Assembly: GCF_017301635.1 (NCBI RefSeq)
Contig: NZ_CP071091.1
Location: 8,610,501 to 8,674,500, forward strand
DNA from: Myxococcus landrumus
GTDB taxonomy: Bacteria > Myxococcota > Myxococcia > Myxococcales > Myxococcaceae
Length of the DNA: 64,000 nucleotides
Reading direction: 5' to 3'
Numbering within the stretch: position 1 is the first letter of the stretch; every line of letters begins with the position of its first letter. The notes beneath the pieces are model-generated. The model made no database searches and was not told the origin of the DNA. It was given only the letters and a program-made list of their open reading frames with translations. This document shows, piece by piece, positions 56,926 through 64,000 of this stretch. A program made the position numbers and the translations under genes.

Positions 56926-59791
56926 GCTTGGTCCCTCGGAAGATGGCTTCCTCGATGATGAGCTGCTGCTCGATTTCGTGAGTCTTGGGGAAGCCTGTCG
57001 CGGGGCTGGCGGCCTCCGCGCGGCCGATGTACCCCAACTTCACCTGCGGCTGCGAGCGCGACGACACCAGGTCGTGCATGCGCGGGAACATGTAGTGCCA
57101 CGCGCCGGCGTTCTTCGGCTCTTCCTGCACCCAGTACATCTCCGTCAGCTTCGGCAGCTTGGAGAGCAGGCTGGCCAGCTCGTCGCCCGGGAACGGGTAG
57201 AGCTGCTCCAGGCGGACGATGGCGATGCTGTCGTCCTTGCGCTCGTCGCGCGCCTTCACCAGGTCGTAATAGACCTTGCCGCTGCACAGCAGCAGCCGGG
57301 TGACGCCCGCCGGGGCGACCTTGTCCAGGATGACCTCCTGGAAGGAGCCCGTGGCCAGCTCGTCCAGCTTGCTGGTGGCCTCCGGCCGGCGCAGCAGGCT
57401 CTTGGGCGACATGATGACCAGGGGCTTGCGCACCGGGCGCATCACCTGGCGGCGCAGGAGGTGGAAGATCTGCGCGGGCGTGGTGGGGTAGCAGACCTGG
57501 ATGTTGTCCTCGGCGGACAGGTCCAGGAAGCGCTCCAGGCGGGCGCTGGAGTGCTCCGGGCCCTGGCCTTCGTAGGAGTGCGGCAGCAGCAGCGTGACGC
57601 CGCTGAGCCGGCGCCACTTGCTCTCACCGGCGGCGATGAACTGGTCGATGATGATTTGAGCGCCGTTGGCGAAGTCGCCGAACTGGGCCTCCCAGATGGT
57701 GAGGCCGTCTGGGACGTCCAGGCTGTAGCCGTACTCGAAGCCCAGCACGCCCATCTCCGACAGGGCGCTGTTGACGACCTGGAAGCGGGCGCGGCCGGTG
57801 GAGAACTGCTGCAGCGGCGTGTACTCGGTGCCCGTCTGCACGTCGTGCAGCACCGCGTGACGGTGGCTGAACGTGCCGCGCTCACAGTCCTGGCCGGACA
57901 GGCGCACCGGATAGCCGGCCGCCAGCAGCGTGGCGTACGCGAGCGACTCGCCCTCGCTCCACTGGAGCTCCTCGCTGTCCAGCATGCCCAGGCGCTTCTT
58001 GATGACGGTGCGCTCCACGTCGCGGTGGACGTGGAAGCCCTCGGGCAGCACGCACAGCCGCTGGAGCGCGTCGCGCAGCGTGGCCTTGTCCACGCCCGTC
58101 TTCACCTGGGGAGCGCTCTTCTGCGCGCCGCCCTGGTACGTCTTCCACAGGCCCTCCAGCGCGCTGGGCTCCTTGAACTGGCTCTCCTGGCGCGCGCGGG
58201 CGAGCGCCGCGTCGAACTCCTGGAGGCAGCGCTGCTTGATGGCTTCCGACTCCTCGGCCGAAATCCGCGACTGCTCCGCGAGCGTCTTCGCGTAGAGCGT
58301 GCGCACCGTCGGGTGCTTGCGGATGAGGTCGTACATCGCCGGCTGGGTGAAGGACGGGTCGTCACCCTCGTTGTGGCCGTAGCGGCGGTAGCAGATGAGG
58401 TCGATGACCACGTCGCTGTGGAACGTCTGGCGGTACTCCGCCGCCAGCCGCGCCACGTGCACGCACGCCTCCGGGTCATCTCCATTCACGTGGAAGATGG
58501 GGATGTCCAGCATCTGCGCGATGGCGGTGGCGTAGATGGAGGAGCGGGAGTCATGCGGGTCGGTGGTGAAGCCGACCTGGTTGTTGATGACGACGTGGAG
58601 GGTGCCGCCCGTGTTGTAGCCCTTGAGGCCCGACAGGTTGAGCGTCTCCGCGACGACGCCCTGTCCCATGAAGGCCGCGTCGCCGTGGATGAGCAGCGGC
58701 ATGACGCCCACGCGCTCGGTGTCGCCGAAGCGCTCCTGCTTGGCGCGCACGCGGCCCTCGACCACCGGATTGACGGCCTCCAGGTGGCTGGGGTTGAAGG
58801 CCAGCGACAGGTGGACGTTCTTCCCCTGGCGCGTGACGTGGTCCGACGAGAAGCCCATGTGGTACTTCACGTCGCCGCGGCCCAGGTACGCCTTGGGGTC
58901 CTTGGGGCCGTCGAACTCGCTGAAAATCTGGCTGGGCTGCTTGCCCAGGATGTTCGTCAGCACGTTGAGGCGGCCGCGGTGGGCCATGCCGATGACGACT
59001 TCCTTCAGGCCCAGGCTCGCGCCCACCTCGGCGATGGCGTCCATCATGGGGATGAGCGCCTCGCCACCGTCCAGGCTGAAGCGCTTGGCGCCCACGTACT
59101 TCGTGTGCAGGAAGTTCTCGAAGCCCTCCGCGTAGGAGAGCTTGGTGAGGATGTGGCGCTGGTCGTCCACGGAGAACGCGGTGTGGTTCTCGCTGTGCTC
59201 CATGCGCTGCATCAGCCAGCGGCGGCGCTGGCTGTCGAGAATCTGCATGACCTCCACGCCGATGCTGCCGGTGTACGTGCGGTGCAGGCGGTTGAGCAGG
59301 TCGCCCAGCTTCACGCGCTGCTGCTCGAACGCGCCGCTGCTCTCCACTTCCTGCTCGCGCTCACGCGCGGAGAAGTGGCCGTCATCCACCATGCCCACGT
59401 CCGCGATGTGCTCCAGCGCGGGGCGCGGACGGTCCAGTGGATCCAACCGGGCGCGCAGGTGGCCGCGCAGGCGGAAGGCGAAGAGCGTCTGGTCCACCTT
59501 GGACTGCAGCTCCAGCGCCTGGGAGGGCGCGGCCGCGGGGGCCGCCGGAGCCGCGGCGGCGGCCGGGGCCTCCTTGGCGGCGGCCTTGCCATTCTTGCCA
59601 GGCTGAACGGCCGGCGCGGGCACCTCCAGCAGCTTCGTGTTGAAGATGGGACGGCCGGCACCATCGTTCCGCTCGAAGACCTCCCGCCAGCTCGCGTCCA
59701 CGCTGGTGGGGTCCTCGAGGTAGCGGGCATAGAGCCCCTCGATGAAGTCGATGTTGGCGCCGGAAAGGAACGTGTCCTGGAAGTTCGCCAT
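56915..59791 (-). CDS. sucA: 2-oxoglutarate dehydrogenase E1
   Basis: A 958-residue thiamine-diphosphate enzyme. The N-terminal E2-binding segment 'DTFLSGANIDFIEGLYARYLEDP' is typical, followed by an Ala/Pro-rich linker (residues 50-90). The E1 core has 'GMAHRGRLNVLTNILGK', 'VINNQVGFTTDPHDSRSS', 'HVNGDDPEACVHVARLA' (ThDP/Mg site), 'GYNEGDD'-like 'RYGHNEGDDPSFTQP' and 'LPHSYEGQGPEHSSARLERFL'. It decarboxylates 2-oxoglutarate and loads the lipoyl group of SucB. It is first in the sucAB operon. Confidence 0.95.
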
Positions 59792-60081
59792 GGCGTGTCG
59801 TCTTTTACTGGAAGGCCGCCCCGTTGGGGGTTTTTCAAGGCATCTTTGTGGCCTACCGGAGGCATAGCAGGACCGGGAACGGTTTGAGCGGAGCAGGTGG
59901 ATTCATGCTCCTGTTGAGCCCAGCTTCACCTCGGAAATCCCAGGGCGGGATGCCAGGGTTCACTCCGGGATGGGAAGACCCGGACACCCGAGGACTCCCC
60001 GGGCCCGTTTCGTCCCGTTTCGGTCGAAAGGAGTGCTAGACAGCCCGCTCTTCCTCCTTCCCCTCCCACGAGGCGGTTTAC

Positions 60082-60912
60082 ATGCTGCTTAAGGGCAAGA
60101 AGCTGCTCATCACCGGGGTGCTCACGCCCCAGTCCCTCGCCTTCGGCATCGCCGAGCACGCGCTCGAGCAGGGCGCGGACATCCTCCTGACGGGCTTTGG
60201 CCGGGCCATGTCGCTCACCGAGCGCAGCGCCAAGCGACTCAAGCCGGGGATTGAGGTGCTGGAGCTGGACGTCACCAACCCCGCGCACTTCGCCGCGCTG
60301 ACGGGCGAAATCCAGAAGCGCTGGGACCGGGTGGACGGCGTGCTGCACGGCATCGCCTACGCCCCGGACGACGCCCTGGGCGGCAACTTCCTCAACACGC
60401 CCTGGGAGAGTGTCCAGACGGCGTTCCGCATCTCCGCGTTCTCCCTCAAGGAGCTGGCCGTGGCGTGCGCGCCGCTGATGCAGCCGGGCAGCTCCATCGT
60501 GACGCTGGACTTCGACAACCGGGTGGCGTGGCCCATCTACGACTGGATGGGGGTGTGCAAGGCCGCGCTGGAGTCCACGGTGCGCTACCTGGCTCGGGAT
60601 TTGGGCCCCAAGGGCATCCGGGTGAACGCGCTGGCCGCGGGCCCGCTGTCCACCATGGCGGCCAAGGGCATCCCTGGCTTCAAGGTGCTGGAGCAGTACT
60701 GGGGCCAGCAGGCGCCCCTGGGCTGGAACTCCAAGACGAGCCACGACATGGTCTCCCGGACGGCGTGTGCCCTGCTGTCGGATTGGCTGCCCTCCACCAC
60801 GGGCGAAATGATCCACGTGGACGGTGGCTACCACGCCATCGGCGCGCCGCCGGTGCCCCCCGAGGCGGCGGAAGGCGCACAGCCCGCGGCAACCAAGCCG
60901 CCAAGCCCGTAG
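60082..60912 (+). CDS. fabI: enoyl-[acyl-carrier-protein] reductase (NADH)
   Basis: A 276-residue SDR-fold enzyme. The cofactor site is 'LITGVLTPQSLAFGIAEHALEQGA' in parts, and the catalytic pair is in 'YDWMGVCKAALES' (Tyr-x6-Lys, the FabI spacing). 'GVLHGIAYAPDDALGG' and 'AAGPLSTMAAKGIPG' are standard FabI blocks. It performs the last step of each fatty-acid elongation cycle. The C-terminus has an extra Pro/Ala-rich tail of about 20 residues. Upstream 290 bases carry only a short direct repeat (CCCGTTTCG twice at 60000-60018). Confidence 0.95.
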   Translation: MLLKGKKLLITGVLTPQSLAFGIAEHALEQGADILLTGFGRAMSLTERSAKRLKPGIEVLELDVTNPAHFAALTGEIQKRWDRVDGVLHGIAYAPDDALGGNFLNTPWESVQTAFRISAFSLKELAVACAPLMQPGSSIVTLDFDNRVAWPIYDWMGVCKAALESTVRYLARDLGPKGIRVNALAAGPLSTMAAKGIPGFKVLEQYWGQQAPLGWNSKTSHDMVSRTACALLSDWLPSTTGEMIHVDGGYHAIGAPPVPPEAAEGAQPAATKPPSP

Positions 60913-61074
60913 GCCGGGGGCGCAAGCGGCCCCAGGTCATTCGGCACCTGCCCACATTCCGTCGGAGTGGGCAGGTGTCCTGCTTTCTCCCGTGGGAGCC
61001 CTCACGGTAGAGTCCCCGATGTATCGCAGGGGTGACCCGCGTTGGGTGGTCCCGTGCGCAGGAGCCGTGGCACC

Positions 61075-61470
61075 GTGAGCACCAACAGCACCAACAGCGC
61101 CAAGGTCTTGCTGGTGGACGACAGCCCGACCGTTCGGAACATCGTCAAGATCTACCTCATGAACCTCCGGGTCGAAGCCTTGGAGGCGGACGATGCGACG
61201 CGCGCCCTGAAAATCCTCCAGCTCGTTCCCGTCAACCTGGTCATCGCCGACATCAACATGCCGGGGATGGACGGCATCACCTTCGTGAAGGAGGTGCGGG
61301 CCAGCCGCAACGCGCAGCTCCGCTCCGTGCCCATCCTCCTGTTGACCGCGGAGAAGAGCGTGGACCTGCGCCAGCGCGGCACGGAGGCGGGCGCCAATGC
61401 CTTCATCCAGAAGCCGGTGTCCCACCACGAGCTGACGGAGACCGTCCGTCAGTTCCTGTCCAAGGCCTGA
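61075..61470 (+). CDS. single-domain response regulator (CheY-like)
   Basis: A 131-residue receiver starting from GTG 61075. It has 'VLLVDDSPTVR', phosphoacceptor Asp in 'LVIADINMPGMDG', Thr in 'ILLLTAE' and Lys in 'AFIQKPVS'. It shares the KIYLM and LEA segments with the regulator at 39604. It heads the chemosensory operon and overlaps nothing; the next gene starts 4 bases after its stop. It probably carries the output signal of this system. Confidence 0.85.
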   Translation: MSTNSTNSAKVLLVDDSPTVRNIVKIYLMNLRVEALEADDATRALKILQLVPVNLVIADINMPGMDGITFVKEVRASRNAQLRSVPILLLTAEKSVDLRQRGTEAGANAFIQKPVSHHELTETVRQFLSKA

Positions 61471-61474
61471 TGCC

Positions 61475-62341
61475 GTGAGCCTGCCGTCCCTGCTGCTCGT
61501 CGACGACAGCGACGCCATCCTGGCGCTCGAGCGCGCCATCCTCTCTGGCCACTACACCATCCACACGGCCAGCAACGGCCGCGAGGCCCTGGACAAGGTC
61601 TCCCGGCTGCAGCCCGCCGCGGTGTTGCTGGACCTGTCCATGCCGGAGATGGACGGCGATGAGGTCCTTCAGCGGATGAAGGCGGACCCCGCCACGGCGG
61701 ACATCCCCGTCATCATCATCTCCTCGGAGAAGTCGCGCGCGGAGGCGTGTCTGGGGCTGGGCGCGGAGACGTTCCTGGCCAAGCCGTTTCGCGCGGACGA
61801 GCTGCTCTTCGCGGTGGGCGAGGCCCTGGCCAGCTCCCGCCGCCGCGCGCGCACCGGCTCGCTGCTGGTGCTGCGGGTGACGGTGGGCACGCTGGAGTTC
61901 GCCATTCCGTTGGACTCGGTGCGCGAGGTGCTCCTGCAGCCCGCGACGCGGCCGCTGCCCACGGCGCCCTCGTACCTGCGCGAGTACGTGGAGGTCCGGG
62001 GCGAGGCGCTGTGCGTGCTGGACGTGGCGCGGCGCCTGGGCGTGGAGCACAACCTGCCGCGCGTGGAGCGGATGCTGGTGGTCATTCAGGTGGATGGAGT
62101 GGCGTTGGCGCTCGCGGTGGACACGGTGAAGGACCCGGAGGAGTTCGGGGCGGCGGACATCGACCGGCGGGAGCGCGTGGGTGGGGCGGACCATGGCCCG
62201 CTGCGCGAGGGACTGGTGGGCATGTTGCGCGTGGGTGGACGGCTGTTGCCCATCCTGGACCCGAAGGTGTTCGTGGGACGTGGGCTGTTGCGCGAGCTGC
62301 CCAAGATGGTGGAGGCCGCGGAGGCCGGGCGGAGCGCATGA
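61475..62341 (+). CDS. REC-CheW fusion scaffold (CheV-like in reversed order)
   Basis: A 288-residue protein from GTG 61475. Residues 1-120 are a receiver ('LLVDDSDAI', Asp in 'VLLDLSMPEMDG', 'IIISSEKS', 'FLAKPF'), and 130-280 form a CheW domain ('VTVGTLEFAIPLDSVREVLL', 'EYVEVRGEALCVLDVARRLG', 'VGMLRVGGRLLPILDP'). CheV has these two domains in the opposite order. It would couple receptors and a CheA kinase while being tunable by phosphorylation. Coupled to cheR by ATGA. Confidence 0.87.
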   Translation: MSLPSLLLVDDSDAILALERAILSGHYTIHTASNGREALDKVSRLQPAAVLLDLSMPEMDGDEVLQRMKADPATADIPVIIISSEKSRAEACLGLGAETFLAKPFRADELLFAVGEALASSRRRARTGSLLVLRVTVGTLEFAIPLDSVREVLLQPATRPLPTAPSYLREYVEVRGEALCVLDVARRLGVEHNLPRVERMLVVIQVDGVALALAVDTVKDPEEFGAADIDRRERVGGADHGPLREGLVGMLRVGGRLLPILDPKVFVGRGLLRELPKMVEAAEAGRSA

Positions 62342-63567
62342 GCGCAGAGCTTGACCCGCGGCTTCTGTCCCGGGCGCGGGAAGTGGTGTCATCCATTACG
62401 GGCTTCCGCGAGGACGCCATCGCCGCGGAGGCCATGGAGCGCGTGGTGCGCGGTGAGCTGGCGCGAGGCCGTTCGTCGGCGGACCTGCTGGGGGAGATGT
62501 TGTTTCCCCAGTCGCCGCTGGCCAACACGCTGGTGCGCGCCGCGCTGGTGGGCGAGACGTACTTCTTCCGGCAGCCCGAGCACTTCCGCTACATCTCGCA
62601 GGAGGGCGTGCCCGCGGCGCTGCGCAGAGGCGCGCTGGCGCTGCGGGGCTGGAGCGCGGGCTGCTCCACGGGAGAGGAGGCGTACTCCCTGGCCGCGGCG
62701 CTCCAGTCCTCCGTCGCGCACGGCTTCCCGGTGGAGGTGATGGGCACGGACCTGCACGAGGCCAGCCTGGAGACGGCGCGCCGGGCCTCCTATGGCACCT
62801 GGTCTCGTCGCGAGTCCGCGCCGCGCCTGTTCCCGCTCTATCTGGATGGGGCGGACCGGCAGGTGACGATTCTTCCCGTCGTTCGCCGCATCACCACCTT
62901 CGCGCAGTCCAACCTGCTGGCGCCGCTGCCCGAGCGCTTTGGCCGCTTCGACTTCATCCTCTGCCGCAACGTGCTGACCTACTTCTCCCCGGCCGCGCGC
63001 GACGCGGCCATCGCGCTGCTCGCGCGGACGCTCAATCCCGGAGGGCTGCTCTTCCTGGGCGCGGTGGAGGCGGACCGGGTCCCCGCGGGCATGGTCCGCG
63101 AGGGGCCGCCGGAGCTCCAGGCGTTCCGTCTGCTGGGGCCGGGGGAGTCCGCCACTCCCGCGCCGGTGGTCCGGGTGATGGAGCGCGCCGCTCCGCCCGT
63201 GATTCCCGTGCGCAGGCCCAAGGCCGCGCCCGTGCCGGTGCCCGCGCAGGTGACTCCGCCCCCGCCGCCCTCGCGGCTGCACCTGGATGCGCTGGAGCGC
63301 ATCGAGGAGGGCGATGCGAATGGGGCCTTGGCGGTGCTGGAGTCGCTGGTGCGTCAGGCCCCCGACTACCTGCCGGGCCTCCTGGAGCTGGCGCTGCTTC
63401 GTGAGCGCTCCGGTGCGCGAGAGGCGGCGGTGCCGCTGATGCGCGCCCTGCGCATGCGCGCCGAGCGGCTGGCTCCGGACCAGCTCGTGGATGGGCCCGA
63501 GGCCCTGCCGGCGCGGTTCTATCAGGCGTCCGCCGACGCCTACCTCAACCAGGGGGCGCTCGAATGA
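62338..63567 (+). CDS. chemotaxis methyltransferase CheR with TPR-like tail
   Basis: A 409-residue protein. The SAM methyltransferase core spans about residues 1-270: 'GETYFFRQPEHFRY', 'LRGWSAGCSTGEEAYSLAAAL' (SAM loop), 'VMGTDLHEASLETARRASYG' and 'DFILCRNVLTYFSPAARDAAIALLARTLNPGGLLFLG' in parts. A Pro-rich linker leads to TPR-like helices ('RIEEGDANGALAVLESLVRQAPDYLPGLLELALLR'). It methylates receptor glutamates; the TPR may tether it to a partner. ATGA overlaps on both sides. Confidence 0.92.
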   Translation: MSAELDPRLLSRAREVVSSITGFREDAIAAEAMERVVRGELARGRSSADLLGEMLFPQSPLANTLVRAALVGETYFFRQPEHFRYISQEGVPAALRRGALALRGWSAGCSTGEEAYSLAAALQSSVAHGFPVEVMGTDLHEASLETARRASYGTWSRRESAPRLFPLYLDGADRQVTILPVVRRITTFAQSNLLAPLPERFGRFDFILCRNVLTYFSPAARDAAIALLARTLNPGGLLFLGAVEADRVPAGMVREGPPELQAFRLLGPGESATPAPVVRVMERAAPPVIPVRRPKAAPVPVPAQVTPPPPPSRLHLDALERIEEGDANGALAVLESLVRQAPDYLPGLLELALLRERSGAREAAVPLMRALRMRAERLAPDQLVDGPEALPARFYQASADAYLNQGALE

Positions 63568-64000
63568 AAATCCTTCCCCGGAGCATGGAAGAGGCCCAGG
63601 CACAGGAGGCCGCGGAGCTCCTGGAGCGCCGCGCGTCGCGCCTGCGGGAGCAGTCCGAGACGACCGTCGAGGAGGCGGTGCACTGGATTGCCGAGTTCCC
63701 CCTGGGCGAGGAGCGCTACGCGCTGTCGCTGGAGATGCTGCGCGCGGCGCTGCCCCTGCGGATGGTGACGCCGGTGCCCTTGTCCGCGCCGCACGTCGTG
63801 GGGGTGTTGCGCTTCCAGGGACAGGTGCTCTCCGCGCTCAGCCTCGCGTCGATGTTGGGCGGGCACGGCTGGCGGCAGGACCCGGCGGTGCTGCTGGTGG
63901 TGGACCGCGGCGATGGCGAGCTGTGCGCGCTGGACTGCGAGGCCATTCCCCGGCCCACCACGCTGCCCATGAGCGCGGTGGAGGCCGCGCGCGTGCGGGC
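63564..64000 (+). CDS. CheW-domain protein (partial at window end)
   Basis: The first 145 residues of a protein starting at ATG 63564 in the cheR stop (ATGA). Residues 1-40 are a charged helical extension (EEAQAQEAAELLERRASRLR), then a CheW fold: 'EFPLGEERYALSLEMLRAAL', 'VVGVLRFQGQVLSALSLASMLG'. It continues beyond the window. A second adaptor in the same operon as the REC-CheW protein, so two CheW-type scaffolds serve one chemosensory array; receptor and CheA genes are probably just downstream. Confidence 0.8.
   Translation, partial: MKILPRSMEEAQAQEAAELLERRASRLREQSETTVEEAVHWIAEFPLGEERYALSLEMLRAALPLRMVTPVPLSAPHVVGVLRFQGQVLSALSLASMLGGHGWRQDPAVLLVVDRGDGELCALDCEAIPRPTTLPMSAVEAARVR

Overview
The window reads as a high-GC chromosomal segment of a myxobacterium, most likely of the Myxococcus/Corallococcus/Cystobacter group (inference). 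The evidence is a strong third-position G/C codon bias with long antisense open frames, many 4-base ATGA/GTGA start-stop overlaps, GTG starts, a Ser/Thr protein kinase with a PEGA tail, chemosensory genes, many outer-membrane proteins, and an alternative complex III/caa3 oxidase locus. I saw no rRNA, tRNA, CRISPR array, prophage or insertion sequence. Apart from one small repeat expansion, the segment looks like ordinary core chromosome.

Layout. 1-7.0 kb: cell-envelope and miscellaneous genes (a TIG-type lipoprotein paired with a small outer-membrane protein, a YheT-like hydrolase, a YkgJ-type cysteine cluster protein, a LYC1-like acetyltransferase and a DUF481 protein). 7.1-19.9 kb, minus strand: one respiratory locus of 12 genes, reading actA-actB-actC-actD-actE-actF, a small membrane protein, a Sco protein, then ctaC-ctaD-ctaE-ctaF. 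It encodes quinol oxidation by alternative complex III and electron transfer through cytochromes c to a type A2 caa3 oxidase. 20.4 kb: a stand-alone HNH protein. 21.0-29.8 kb: tryptophan biosynthesis in two convergent operons, trpE-trpG on plus and aroF-trpD-trpC-[repeat ORF]-trpF-trpB-trpA on minus, with a histidine phosphatase gene between them. The trpC-trpF junction is the most unusual spot: exactly 90-bp tandem repeats form a 98-codon ORF that keeps an ATGA overlap on both sides and is bounded by a perfect 30-bp direct repeat.

30-40 kb: an FAD amine-oxidase-type protein, a protein with a histone-H1-like basic tail, htpG, a secreted double CBM21 protein, a DPP III-like metallopeptidase, a CrtW-like carotenoid ketolase, the msrP-msrQ methionine sulfoxide repair pair and a single-domain response regulator. 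40.2-45.6 kb, minus: a coupled operon of a PEGA Ser/Thr kinase, a TPR-fused TonB-dependent receptor and a Ca-motif lipoprotein. 45.9-55.5 kb: a BtuF-like binding protein, an OsmC protein, a SULT-type sulfotransferase, an HxlR regulator divergent from an MFS exporter with a clear operator between them, an Omp85-like barrel, a UPF0489 protein, an S9 peptidase and a cold-shock protein. 55.7-60.9 kb: sucB/sucA (2-oxoglutarate dehydrogenase E2/E1) and fabI. 61.0-64.0 kb: a chemosensory operon (response regulator, REC-CheW fusion, CheR-TPR, CheW) that runs off the end.

Functions come from motif reading only; no database search was possible. Start codons were chosen by ribosome-binding sites, signal peptides and overlaps, and alternatives are stated where they are close.
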